NCBI GenBank assembly: GCA_023053545.1
Contig: JAKZAN010000002.1
Span: forward strand, 12,830,790 to 12,894,789
Source: Lepidurus packardi
Taxonomy: Eukaryota > Arthropoda > Branchiopoda > Notostraca > Triopsidae
Length of the DNA: 64,000 nt
Direction: 5' to 3'
Below, one piece after another: positions 11,705-24,164 of the stretch. A program made the translations under genes and the position numbers. The first letter of the stretch is position 1. Each line of letters opens with the position of its first letter. Below the pieces are notes generated by a model, which did no database searches, had not been told where the DNA came from, and was given only the letters and a program-made list of their open reading frames with translations.

Positions 11705-13100
11705 GACAAAAAAAAGGTCCAAATTACCAATTCAAATAAGCAAAAAAAAAAAAAGAAAAAAAAATCCCTAAACACACAAGTGCGTTCTTGACACATGAAA
11801 GAATGTGAGATCGTGATCTCCAAGTCAAATCACGGAACGCATTGTTACCCACTTCCTAACCAGATTACAAGTTTTTTCTATTTTTTATTTTACTTTTTTC
11901 CATTTTCCATTTTCCCCCATACTGCTACTATACAAAACCCTCAAAATGTACATTTTTGTACATTTTTAACAATAAACTTTGCCAACAGGCTTATGTCTAT
12001 ACGCCAATACAATTAAAAAAAACCCCTCAAAAAGATGCTTCTTAACCCCAAAAGCCCAAAAGTGATAGCATAGAAAAACCTCAAAAAACTTTCGTAACTC
12101 AAGTTCTTCCCAAACCAAACCAAATTATCAAAAAACCACAACTTTCTTTGTCTTCTTCTTCCACTTTCACATTCTTACTCTTCTACACACTAAGGCTAAC
12201 TGCAAAAAAAAAAAAAAAAAAAAAAAAAAATTGTTAGCACTTTGTATACCAAGACCCCCCCCTTTAACTTTGCACAGCTCATTATCTGCTGGTACAGGAA
12301 CAACACTAGTGTGTAGTCCCTTTCGCCTGCCTTTCCTTCATCCTCATGTGAATACTGTTTTACGAGGCATGAACAGCGTCCCCAAATCCCATCTCATACA
12401 TAACCAATGGGGACTAGAAGGAGAAAGAGCGAACCCCCTGTTCGGTACATTTCTGATGTCTTGTTAGGGGCATTTCCTGCTGATTAACTTCAAGTTTGTC
12501 TGGTAGCTCTCCCATTGACAAAAACTGTATGAATCCTTTAGTGTTACACTATAGTTATTATAGATTCTATTCTATGTATAGCATAGATGGTTATTATATG
12601 CAGATACAGAGGACGACAGCTCGTTATTCTTCTTTTTCATTCAAGCTGCGAGGCACAATATGCTAAATTGAGTAGTGCCAAAGCCTCCCACCCCTTTCCA
12701 TCTCTCCCTCTTTACAATCATATACTGAAACACGGGAACAGACGACTAATTGTCCCGCCAGCGATGCGATCCTTTCAAGAAACACATGGCGCTTCTCCCA
12801 GCTCCCGATACTATAGCTGTGCAACTCTTCTGCCATGTAAAATAAAGCTATCTGCGGCGCCACGCTTATTGAGCTAGTGGCGTCCAATCCGCGCCAATGA
12901 TTGCGTGGCGACACCAGACAAAAATAATAATTAAAACGGGAAAAAAGCAGAAAAATAAAACAAGCAGAAGACAAAGCAAGGGACATTGAGGTCCAAATTG
13001 GATTCGTTGAGAGGCTCGCAAGGATCTTTTGAAAGATTTATTGGTAAAAAGAGTTAGAGACACTGATTTATTAGAAGTTTCTGAAAATCATCGGTTACTG
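11705..13100. other. Gene-free stretch with poly-A tract
   Basis: Includes an A-homopolymer at about 12203-12230. The 107-aa minus-strand frame at 12663-12986 and the 96-aa plus-strand frame opposite it show no family signature. No gene is supported. Confidence 0.4.
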
Positions 13101-13106
13101 CCCTTT

Positions 13107-14007
13107 CTTCTAGTAAATGTTAAAATTGGCCGAGAATCTTTCTAACTTAACGAAAGAATTTAGTCTTAAAACAAAAAAAAAATCTTTTAAAAAAATCAAA
13201 GAAAATCTTCAAAGCTAAGATTTCAAGTTAATTGTGCTTGCATTACAGTTAGATCTTGTATGAAAGCATACAGAATGTATTTTCTAATTTATAAGATCGT
13301 ATTCATATGAATATCTTTTGGAATACCTAACCATCATTCAATGCTTCCGAAAATAAACTCTTTAAAAAAAATCTCCACAAAAAACCTTCGAGCAATAGCG
13401 AGAGCATACGCTGGTCTTCGTTCGAAAAAAAAAAAAAAAAAAAAAAAAAAATGACCGGCAATTTCCCTTAATGTCAGCCGGGCGTTCGTAGCGTTACTTC
13501 GGCCTACCTTGGGCAATAGCACGCAACAGCCAACCCGTAATGACGCAAGAATGAATTTTCTTCTAGTAAATGTTAAAATTGGGCAAGAATCTTTCTAACA
13601 TAACGAAGAAATGTAGTCTTAAAACAAAAAAAAAATCTTTAAAAAAAATCAAAGAAAATCTTCAAAGCTAAGATTTCAAGTTAATTGTGTTTGCATTACA
13701 ATTAGACCTTGTATGAAAGCATACATAATTTATTTTCTAATTTATAAGATCGTATTCATATGAATATCTTTTGGAAAACCTAACCATCATTCAATGTTTC
13801 CGAAAAATAAACTCTTTAAAAAAAATCTCCACAAAAAACTTCGAGCAATAGCGAGAGCATACGCTGGTCTTGGTTCAAAAAAAAAAAAAAAAAAAAAAAA
13901 AAAATGACCGGCAATTTCCCTTAATGTCAGGCGGGCGTTCGTAGCGTTACTTCGGCCTACCTTGGGCAATAGCACGCAACAGCCAACCCGTAATGACGCA
14001 AGAATGA
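13107..14007. repeat. 453-bp direct tandem duplication
   Basis: Copy A is about 13107-13555 and copy B about 13560-14007. Both contain a long A tract (about 13425-13451 and 13878-13904) followed by tgaccggcaatttccctta and ending with caacccgtaatgacgcaag. Conservation is high, with only scattered substitutions. Confidence 0.9.
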
Positions 14008-14009
14008 AT

Positions 14010-14990
14010 AATACACAGTAAAACCGAACGGAAAGAGGTTCTTTAAGTCGAGAACGACAGTCTTATCCCGGCTTGCTCATACTTTGTTCGAAACCCTTCA
14101 ATTCTAATCCTATACTGCCGCAAGAATGAATAAGACCGTATTACGTGGTCCAAAACCAAAACCGTAGTACTTAGAACTAAAAGCTACCGACATTTTCTAA
14201 AAGGTCATGCGGGGACTTGTAGAGCTTTTCCGGCCTGCCTTACCAATAATGAATAATACAATAGTGAACGTTTCTTTGTGAGGTAGCTTACTTTTGCGGG
14301 GATATAATAGTAACCGGGAATGATGGCCTTCCTTCAGCTTGGTTGGGAAATGCTTTAGACCCAATCATGCATCCGATGACGTCACAAGTGTCCTTTCGGA
14401 TCCCAATTTCTTTCTCTCTCTTTTTTCCCCTTTTTTTTAACAGCGTCGCTAAGGAGGTAATAGAGCCATTGGTTCGCTCGTCATCACTCCTCTAATCTCA
14501 TCTGCCAAGTCATGACTTTCTATTGTTGCTTATTTGCCATTGTCTCCCCCCCCCTTTTTCTATCTTCCTTTTATTGCAAGCTGCAACGAGCGCATAGCAT
14601 AGCAAATGAATGACTTCATTTTCCCTCGGACTTATTCCTTGGGTATTTTCGCCTCGCTCCTCCGTAAATCAATACCCAGTAAGCCTCGGCTCAACGCAAC
14701 AACCCACACACGAAAACCTGCCAACCTAAAGAAGACGAAAGAAAAAAAGAAAGGCAAGAAAAAGGAACAACCAAAAGGCTTGCCTAAAGGTTGCCAAGTA
14801 CCGTTTTTTGAAGATAGCAGTTTCCTTAGAAACTCAATTGGAACCTTTGTCTGTATTTTTTCATTCCTAACATGTTTGGTAATGTTGTCCTTTCTCAAGG
14901 AAGTCAAAAGCGTTAAAAAAAAGTTCATTATTGCCAAGAATGAAATCGTGTTTCGGACATTAAGAACAATTTCCAGTGTTAAAGCGCAGG
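14010..14990. other. Gene-free stretch leading into satellite
   Basis: No gene supported. The first half of a 216-aa plus-strand frame (from 14606) lies here but runs into satellite sequence, see the rejected list. Confidence 0.35.
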
Positions 14991-14999
14991 AAATTCGCC

Positions 15000-16350
15000 C
15001 TTCTTGCTATTTCATGTTATTAAGGTCTATTTTCTGTACAAAAAAGATAGGAAACCGTCCCTATTGCAATTTCACGTTTATAAAGCCTAGATTCTTGTCA
15101 AAAACATACACAAATCGCCCCTATTGCGGTTTGGGTGCTACTAAGGTCCCTTGTCTACGTTTAAACATAGGAAAAGCGCCTTTATCGTCTTTAGGATGTT
15201 TACTAAGGTCTATTTTTAATCCTTGTAACATAGTAATTTTGTCTTATGGGAACTAAGATCTTTCCTAGATCTTCTTATTGGAACTAAGATCTTCCTAGAT
15301 CTTCTTATTGGAACTTCTAAGATCTTATTGGAACTAAGATCGTACAGACCTTTTCTTCCTGTTCTTAAAAGTTTTCCTATTTTTTGAGCAAAGAACTTCC
15401 AAGTACAGATCTAAAACAGTAACCACGATAACATGCACCATACGCCATCACCACGACACGTCCGTGACGTCATACACCCAAGTTTCTATGCCCATAACTC
15501 GTGAACGGCTACTCTCAAAACCTTCGGAACAACGTTCATCATTCTTACAGAAACATACACTACCAGTACTTAACATGTTAATCGGAAAGCTATTATGTCT
15601 TCCTGGCAAACTTCCTAAGGAACATAAAACAGGAAAACATCCTAAATCTCTAATAATCTCTAGTAATGTTGTCCTTTCTCAAGGAAGCAAAAAGCGTTAC
15701 AAAAAATTCATTATTACCAATAATGAAATCGTGTTATTTTTCTCTACAAAAAGATAGGAAACTGTCCCTATTGCAATTTCACGTTTATAAGGCCTAGTTT
15801 CTTGTCAAAAACATAGAGAAATCGCCCTTATTGCAATTTGGGTGCTACTAAGGTCCCTTGTCTACGTTTAAACATAGGAAAAGCGCCTTTATCGTCTTTA
15901 GGATGTTTACTAAGGTCTATTTTGAATCCTTGTAACATAGTAATTTTGTCTTATTGGAACTAAGATCTTCCTAGATCATTTTATTGGAACTTGTAAGATC
16001 TTCTTATTGGATCTCTAAGATCTTATTGGAACTTCTAAGATCTTCTTATTGGAACTAAGATCGTAAAGACAATTTCTTCCAATTCTTACAAGTTTTCCTA
16101 TTTTTTGAGCAAAGAACTTCCAAGTACAGACCTAAAACAGTAACCACGATAGCATGCACCATTCGCCACCACCACGACACGTCCGTGACGTCATACACCC
16201 AAGTTTCTATGCCCATAACTCGTGAACGGCTACTCTCAAAACCTTCGGAACAACGTTCATCCTTCTCACAGAAACATACACTACCAGTACTTAACATGTT
16301 AATCGGATAGCTATTAGGTCTCCCTGGCAAACTTCCTGCGGAACATAGAA
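15000..16350. repeat. ~715-bp direct duplication: 60-bp satellite plus reversed CRE core
   Basis: Two copies, offset by 708-720 bases (for example gtgctactaaggtccc at 15134 and 15842). Each has three or four ~60-bp monomers with aaacataggaaaa and cgcccctattgc words. A stretch rich in ggaactaagatcttcc follows, then cacgacacgtccgtgacgtca and cccataactcgtgaacggc. The latter is the reverse complement of the core of the 4.2 and 6.6 kb repeats. Read on the minus strand, the order is core then satellite, the same as at 6.6-8.2 kb. Confidence 0.8.
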
Positions 16351-16354
16351 CAGG

Positions 16355-17450
16355 AAAACATCCTAAATCTCTACCCCACACACCCCTTAAGCTGACCATC
16401 TCCAAATCCTCCGTTGCCACCGAAAACTGTAACCCAAGATAAGACTCCAATGTACTGTTCCTAAGCTTGAAAGTACACCCTGTGTGTGTGTGCGCAGCAA
16501 TACACAGCAATACACGGGGACCATGGGGTGGGCAAATCAATAAGCTATCAAGCATACAGGGTATAGTATGCTTTAGAACTTTGCCTATACGCTTCAGCTC
16601 CCACACCAAACCAGAACCCCAAGTGGCACGTGACCCATCCGCCTCCGAAGAATTAAACATGAGTTTTTCTTCTACTCCCCCCCCCCTTCTTGCCGCACTT
16701 TTTATGCAGACTAGAATCTTCCTGCCTATCCCCATGGGAGTGAGATAAATTACTGCTTTACCAACCACTCCGTGACGGACACCTCTTCTCTCCCTTCCTC
16801 TCTTTTTTCTACATTTTTTCCTCCCCAGAAAATAAACACACACACGAGATCTTTTTTCGCTTTTTTTTCCTCTTTGTCGCTTCCGATATGGGAAATGTAG
16901 ACGTCACCTTACGCAAAAGGTAGACGATGTAACGCAAAGGTAATACGATCGTTCTGATCCTTTCTTTCTGGTTCCCCCGAGCCTAATGTAACAAAAAACT
17001 CTGTGGTTACGACCTGTTTGATAGTGGGAATATTTCTTTCTTGTTCGGGGATAGATTTATGAGCAAGCAAAACGGAAGAAATAAAGATACATAAATAAGA
17101 AATAATAAGAAAATAATAATATATAAGAAGAAAAATCCTTTCTCTTACCTTCTACTACACCCCCCCTCCTTCCCCACATGGGGTGGTACCATGATACCAC
17201 CCCACCCTACTCTTGTACTTATATAATTTTAAACATTGACAATGTACAACCGTACGCATAACACAGCCCGAGGCAATAGGCGCGAGCCTACGCCGGTTTT
17301 ATTTAAAAAAAAGAAAAGAAAAAGAAAAATATAATATATAATAAGCTTATAATATAGCTTATAATATGTAATAAATATATAATATAAAATAAATATATAA
17401 TAAGAAAATAATAAGAAATAATAAGAAAATAACATAAGAAATAAAGATAT
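16355..17450. other. Gene-free stretch
   Basis: Includes a c-rich run near 16680 and a TA/ATAAG-rich low-complexity block at 17085-17450. The 262-aa minus frame (16055-16843) overlaps the duplicated repeat and is not accepted. Confidence 0.4.
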
Positions 17451-17454
17451 ATAA

Positions 17455-18940
17455 CTTGAGTGTTTTGAATTTGACGTTTCTACGAGTTTCTCAGTTAATG
17501 TTACATTAATTTGGTACCAAAATGCGTCATTTTCTAATACCAAACTTATGACAAGAAATAAAAACTAAAATGTTAAGAAGTTCTGCTTAAGTTTTGATCT
17601 TTAACCATACTTAAGCCCTCAACTTAGCCCAATTTCGTCTTCCAAACGCATCCGAACACTGTTAAGCAAACCTACCGTTAGGCAGAAATTTTAGTTAAAT
17701 TTAAGTTAAATCGTCTACGACGATGAAAAAGAAAGGAATCAGACAAGAGTATCGTAACACACATAAATAAAGCGAAGAATTTATTTCTTCGGCAAAGATT
17801 CGATTAAGATTGAACTTGAGTGGTTTGAACTTGGCGTTTCTGTCAGTTATTAAGCATTGAGAATACAATTTTACACTAATTTAAGCCAAACTGGCACGAA
17901 TTTCTGCACCATAACGCGTCTTTCCCATTGGCGAAACTTGTGACATGACACTAAAGACGAAAATGTTAGAAAATTCGGCGAAAATTGGATGTTTAATCCT
18001 ACTCTAATCTGCCAAATTTCGTGTTCCAATCGCATCCTAAGACCTTTTTGAAGCCAACTTAACATTAGGCTGAAATTAAAAGTAGAACTGTCTACAAAGA
18101 TGAGAAAGAAAGGAATCAGACAGGAGTATGGTAACAACTAAATAAAGCGAAGATTTTATTTCTTTGGCAAAGATTCGATTAAGATTGAACTTGGCGTTTC
18201 TGTCAGTTATTAAGCATTGAGAGTACAATTTTACACTAATGTAAGCCAAACTGGGACGATTTCTGCACCATAACGCGTCTTTCCCATTGGCGAAACGTGT
18301 GACATGACACTAAAGACGAAAATGTTAGAAAATTCGGCTAAAATTGGATGTTTAATCCTACTCTAATCTGCCAAATTTCGTGTTCCAATCGCATCCTAAG
18401 ACCTTTTTGAAGCCAACTTAACATTAGGCTGAAATTAAAAGTAGAACTGTCTACAAAGATGAGAAAGAAAGGAATCAGACAGGAGTATGGTAACAACTAA
18501 ATAAAGCGAAGATTTTATTTCTTCGGCAAAGATTCGATTAACATTGAACTTGAGTGGTTTAAATTGTGCGCTTCTGTGAGTACGCATTGAGAGTACAATT
18601 TTACACTAATTTAAGCCAAACTGGCACGAATTTCTGTACCCTAACGCGTCTTTCCCATTGGCGAAACTTGTGACATGACACGAAAGACAAAAATGTTAGA
18701 AAATTCGGCTAAAATTGGATGTTTAATCCTAATCTAATCTGAAAAATTTCGTGTTCCAATCGCATCCTAAGACCTATTTGAAGCAAACTTAAAATTAAAA
18801 GTAGACTAAACTAAAAATTAAAAGTAAATTAAAAGACTTAAACTTAAAAGTAGATTAAACTAAAAATTAAAAGTCAATTAAAAGACTTAAAATTAAAAGA
18901 CGGCTGAAATTAAAAGTAGAACTGTCTACAAAGATGAGAA
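17455..18940. repeat. ~360-bp tandem array, about 4 copies
   Basis: Copies start at about 17455 (most diverged), 17803, 18172 and 18532. Shared words are gattcgattaagattgaac, aacgcgtctttcccattgg and tgttccaatcgcatcctaag. The last copy contains an expansion of attaaaagtaga words at 18790-18900. Confidence 0.88.
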
Positions 18941-18944
18941 AGAA

Positions 18945-20155
18945 AGGAATACTAAAAAAAAGGAATACTAAAAAAATCGGATCCGAATCCTTTCGTTCAG
19001 CAAATGTAAGGCAGAAATTTTGAGTTAAAACGGTCTACAAAAGGGAGAAGAAAAAAATCGTTCCTTTTTCCTACGCTATTCTATCAGGCAGGAATTTTGT
19101 AACGAAGAAATAAAGCGTAGACTTTATTTCTTCCATAAAAGATTCGATTAAGGCTCGCGGAGACGGAGATGGAGGGCGGAGAGATGGAGAGATCTTAGAT
19201 CCACATTGTAGCAGTTTCTCTATGTTTTTCGCTCGCTAAATTACCCTTCTTTTGTAATCGGGGCTGCTGGACCTGATGGGGTGAAATGAAGAAAAAGATC
19301 CCTAAAAAAACTCCTGTGGTGACGTGCAGTATAGTTTTTTTTTAAGTGCAAAGGATCCAAACCCCTATAATCGCATACCCTTTTTCTATTAGTATTCCAA
19401 TGGCTATTCAACCACAGACACATACGCATCTCTACTATCATGACTCGTTTTCTTTATCTCGCTCTCCCTCTGCACTCTTTTTAGCCCCATGAAGAGACAT
19501 GAAGAGACATGAAGAGATGAAAGCGCAGAGAGGTTTCAAACAACAAAAGGAAAATGGCAAGAAGCACTTTTGGAGCTCTTGCGCTCTAAAATTTAGACCA
19601 AGACTTACAAAAGAGTCTTAGAGAAGGAAAAAAAATAACCTTCACCTCTTTCACTTGTGCCCAATACATTTTCCCATCACTATCTGCACTTTTTTTAGTC
19701 CTATTGTTCCCATCTCCATAAAAAAAAAGAGCCTCGTTTGGTTTTTCGTGCGTTTTAAAAGCTAAAACCAAAGGATTTTCCACTTCAACGCGTATTTCCA
19801 ACCGTTCTTTTTTTCTTTGAATAGTTTAAAAGCTTGGAAACTGTGTTTAAGCGTGTGATCTGAACGAAAAACAAAATAGAAAAATAATTTAAAAAAATAA
19901 TACAGAAAGAAAGGATTAAGCAGTGGTGTTAGGTTGGGCTTAGGAGTAGTCGTCCTTGACCTAGGTCATGTTTTGCGAGGGTTATGAGGTAAAGAAAAAG
20001 GAGAGTCACGTAGCAGAGCGAAAGAAAGAAAGTCGTGTACCAGAGAACGAATAATAAAGTCGAGTTTATGTTTATTTGTGATCCGTGATGAGTTCAACCC
20101 TTGGAAACGAGTGAGTTTGGTTGCTATTCAGGATAAAGAAACATTTAACATGTGG
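18945..20155. other. Gene-free stretch
   Basis: Partial relic of the 360-bp unit near 19000-19140, then AT-rich sequence. The minus frames at 19241 and 19586 have no support. Confidence 0.35.
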
Positions 20156-20159
20156 TTTG

Positions 20160-20875
20160 GACATTAAGAACAAACTCTGATGATAAAGCATAGCAATATC
20201 GCCCTTATTGCAACTGGCTTTTATTAAGGGCTATATTTCCCCAGCTAAGCATAGGAATATCGACCGTATTGCAGGTTTTCTGTAGCTAAGGGCTAGTTTT
20301 CAAGACTGAAACATGGGAAAATCGCCCTAATTGCAGCTGAATGTTACTAAGGTCTACTTTTCCCCAGCTAAGCACAGGAATATCGACTCTATTGCAGGCT
20401 TTCTGTAGCTAAGGACTAGTTTCAACATCGAAACATGGGAAAATCGCCCTAATTGCAGCTGAATGTTACTAAGGTCTACTTTTCCCTATCTAAGCATAAG
20501 AATATTGCCCCTATTGCAGGTTTGCTGTGGCTAACGGCTTGTTTTCAACACTGAAACATTGGAAAATCGTCCTAATCGCGGCTGGATGTGAGTAAGGTCT
20601 CCTTTCCCCAGCTAAGCATAGGAATATCGACTCTATTGCAGGCTCGCTGTAGCTAAGGGCTAGTTTTCAGCATTGAAACATTTGAAAATCACCCTAATTC
20701 CGGCTGGATGTTACTAAGGTCTACTTTTCCCTACTTAAGCATAGGAATATTGCCCCTATTGCAGGTTTTCTGCTTACTAAGGGCTAGTTTTCAACACGGA
20801 AACATAGGAAAAGCGCCCTTTTCGTCTTTCGATGTTGTTACTAAGGTACCCTTACATTGCCGAGGATCCGTCTTT
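20160..20875. repeat. 60-bp satellite arranged as ~121-bp dimers, about 6 dimers
   Basis: Dimers alternate a monomer with taagcataggaatatcg and cctattgcaggtt with one carrying gaaacatgggaaaatcgccc and attgcagctgaatgttac. Successive dimers are ~121 bases apart. The orientation is opposite to the 7.8 kb array and the same as the 15 kb copies. Confidence 0.88.
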
Positions 20876-20879
20876 AGTG

Positions 20880-21480
20880 AAATTACAATTTTAATACGGC
20901 TTGCCATTTCAGTTTAATGTTAAAACACCTTACGAACTAAATGAAAGCAAGAGATAAATGAAAGAAATACGAAAATAAAGGAAAATTGCCCTAAAAACGT
21001 CATAAAAACTCGTATGTGGAGCGTTTTAAAGTATTTTGCCAGTAACCAAGGTTCGCGTACCCAAAAAGGATCTAAGATGGAATGCAAAGTACATAAAATA
21101 AGAGAACTGCCAACTCCAAGGTACCAACTCATACCAAGCTCTCTATTGCTATGGTTATCACTGTGAAGAAAGCATAAAAGCCCTAAAGAACTGGAAAAAC
21201 GGAAAGAAACCTTTTTTTGTTCCAGTTTTATTCTTAGACCCAAAGACCTTCCTTTATTTCTTCCAATCCAAGTCCCTTTTTAGCACCTTTTCATACGTTT
21301 GGCACCTTCCGACAGTAGAACTATTTACACGATATGGTCCCATTCATCATCCCCTTTTCAACCAACGCCTTTTCAAGTCCTCAAAGCAAGAAAATTGTCT
21401 AGGAAACGTACAAGAATTCTCATCTTCGTAGAAACTTTCCGTTTCATTCGCTGACACGTGCTTCCCCACCAGACAGCAGC
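20880..21480. other. Gene-free stretch
   Basis: No feature recognised. A 107-aa minus frame at 20920-21243 is low complexity. Confidence 0.3.
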
Positions 21481-21486
21481 CCGATC

Positions 21487-21533
21487 TATAAAAGGACCTA
21501 GCCACGCCTATATACCAGTCTTTTAGTCAGATT
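21487..21533 (+). promoter_or_regulatory. Possible orphan core promoter (TATA boxes plus initiator)
   Basis: A canonical tataaaagg at 21487-21495, a second tatata at 21509-21514 and an initiator-like tcagatt at 21527-21533 lie together. A short ATG frame at about 21566 could end at a gtaatc donor after six codons. No downstream exon could be found, so this may be a relict or a chance cluster. Confidence 0.3.
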
Positions 21534-21619
21534 CCTCCGTAATTTCCTAACCTAATTCTACTGACATGCAACGCATTAGCTCTGTAATCTAGATTGCAAA
21601 GCACTGAAGCAACTACAGA

Positions 21620-22925
21620 AGTGAAAGATAATTTGAAAGATAACTTGAAAATTTATCCAAAAAAATTGGGAATAATTAAACAAAAGTCCATTTTAAGGAA
21701 AAAAGACAATGGAATTTTCAATAATCTACTAATCATACGCTTTATTATTTCAATTTGAATAGATTTTTAGAAACATTTCAAGAATTTCAAGTATTTTAAA
21801 CGAATTTCAAGTCTTTTAAACAAATTCCAATTATTTTAAACGAATTCCAAGTATTTCAAAAGAATTCCAAGTATTTTAAACAAATTCCAAGTATTTTAAA
21901 CAAATTTCAAGTATTTTAACCGAATTCCAAGTATTTTAAACGAATTTCAAGTATTTTAACCGAATTCCAAGTATTTTAAAAAAATTTCAAGTATTTTAAA
22001 CGAATTTCAAGTATTTTAAACGAATTCCAAGTATTTTAAACGAATTTCAAGTATTTCACATTCGTATGATGCTTTGTGGTTTCAAGTTTAGTAGATATTA
22101 AGTGAATTTCAAGGATTTTACACTACTGTGTACTTTAAATACTACTCTAAATGTTTACTAAGCGAATTTGAAAGTGTTTAATGCAAGTTAAAATATAACT
22201 AAACTGAATTCAAGGTCTTGAAAGAATTTGAAGTAATTTCATACGGATTTTTTTTTATTGTTGCAAACTGAAATGTTTTAACAAAAACAAAACCCGTTCT
22301 CTCTTTCATCCCGACATGGATTAACCACGCCTATCCATTTAAACACTTTAGATTTCCCCTAAAATGAAACTAAGAATCTAATTACAAATGGAAATAACCT
22401 TTGAAAAAAAAAATTCAAATTGAAAGATAACTTGAAAATGTATATAAAAAAAAATGGGAATAATTAAACAAAAGTCCATTTTAAGGAAAAAGACAATGGA
22501 ACTTTCAATAATATACTAATCATACGCTTTATTATTTCAATTTAAATAGATTTTTAGAAACATTTCAAGAATTTCAAGTCTTTTAAACGAATTTCAAGTA
22601 TTTTAAACGAATTTCCAGTATTTCACACTACTGTGTACTTTAAATACTACTCTAAATGTTTACTAAGCGAATTTAAAAGTGTTTAATACCAGTTAAAATA
22701 TATCTAAACTGAACTCAAAGGTCTTGAAAGAATTTTAAGTAATTTTATAAAGATTTTTTTTTACTGTTACAAACTGAAATGTTTTAACAAAAACAAAACC
22801 CGTTCTCTCTTTCATCCCGACATGAATTAACCACGCCTTTCCATTTAAACGCTTTAGATTTCCCTTAAAATGAAACTAAGAATCTAATTACAAATGGAAA
22901 TACCCTTTCAAAAAAAAAATTCAAA
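21620..22925. repeat. Duplicated block with ~20-bp tandem repeat
   Basis: The block 21620-22380 recurs in shortened form at 22405-22925, with the same flanking words (aaaagtccattttaagg and acaaaacccgttctctctttc). The first copy contains about a dozen ~20-bp monomers of the aagtattttaaacgaatttc type (about 21780-22050). The second has only two or three, so the array has expanded or contracted between copies. Confidence 0.88.
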
Positions 22926-22929
22926 TCTT

Positions 22930-23021
22930 TTGCAACCATAGCATTGCGACACCAAAACACCTGCTATCTTAAAAGCAAATCCACAAAAAAATCATCTAGA
23001 AACGTCAAAGCCTTAACTCCC

Positions 23022-23056
<35 letters not shown>

Positions 23057-23640
23057 CTCAAAAGAAAAGGCTTTTGCCGCTCCATTAACAAATTCATGCT
23101 TCAATGTGATAACAACTGTTAGGGTGCCGGGCGATAAGAGCGGGAACGCACCCTTCTGTCCTTTGACTTTTTGATTGTTGTTGTCCTCTTAACTTTCCCC
23201 TTCTTCCTCTCCCATCGTCGTTTTTTTTTTTCCTTCCTGGAGTACCCGGTATGCAAGTCTGCCCCCCTTTACATCCTCCCCCCGCCCACCATGACTATAA
23301 TGTAAACGAACGAAAATCACGTCGTCTCCAGCGTCTTCATTTCCATTGCAAATCAGCTTATTCTACATTCACCCTCTCCGGCCGGAAAAACCCCAGGGGC
23401 ATAGTTTACCTCTACAAACTTAGCATTGTACACCCAACTCAACTCCTTTTTCTTTTCCCTTTACACATATGAGCTCGAGCCTCTCCTATTGCTTTACCCA
23501 AAAAAAGCTTCCAAACTTGAAGAAAATTGCTTCCCAAATTCCAGGTTTCATTCTTCGGAAAAAATCCGTTCAATTTGTCCCAAAATGTGTCCATTTTTTC
23601 GTCTATTTTTTATTTGGGGAAGATTCTTGAAAGTCGTCTA
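22930..23640. other. Gene-free stretch
   Basis: Contains an A homopolymer at about 23025-23053 and pyrimidine-rich sequence. No gene supported. Confidence 0.35.
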
Positions 23641-23649
23641 GAATAATAT

Positions 23650-24160
23650 CAGCCATGTTAGACATTATTCATAGGATCTTTAAGATTCCTTTTTGAGATT
23701 TTTTTAAGATTCTTTTTTAAGATTTCTTAAGATTTTTAAAGATTTTTTAAGATTTTTAAGATTTTTTAAGATTCTTTTTAAAGATTTTTTAAGATTTTTA
23801 AGATTTGTTAAGATTTTTTAAGATTCTTTAAGATTTATAAGATTTTGTAAGATTTTTAAGATTTTTTAAGATTCTTTTTTAAGATTTTTTAAGATTCTTT
23901 TTAAAGATTTTTTAAGATTTTGAAGATTTTTTAAGATTTGTTAAGATTTTTTAAGATTTTTTAAGATTTATAAGATTTTGTAAGATTTTTAAGATTTTTT
24001 AAGATTCTTTTTTAAGATTTTTTAAGATTCTTTTTTAAGATTTTTTAAGTTTTTTAAGATTTTTAAGATTTATAAGATTTTGTAAGATTGATAAGATTTT
24101 TTAAGATTTTAAAGATTTTAAAGATTTTTTTAGATTTTTTAAGATTTTAAATCATTGAAA
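23650..24160. repeat. taagatttttt simple-sequence array
   Basis: About 500 bases of near-continuous aagattttt/aagattctttt monomers of 9-14 bases. Low complexity and non-coding. Confidence 0.92.
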
Positions 24161-24164
24161 GATT

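Noticed and set aside
12663..12986. 107-aa minus-strand frame
   Set aside because: No family resemblance, overlapped by an equally long plus-strand frame, no promoter or splice signals.
14606..15256. 216-aa plus-strand frame
   Set aside because: Its second half is the 60-bp satellite, which stays open because the monomer is a multiple of three. The first half is low-complexity Lys-rich sequence with no family signature.
16055..16843. 262-aa minus-strand frame, among the longest non-obvious frames
   Set aside because: Its C-terminal third lies in the ~715-bp duplicated repeat (copy at 15.4-15.6 kb), the rest has no recognisable domain, and no splice or promoter support was seen.
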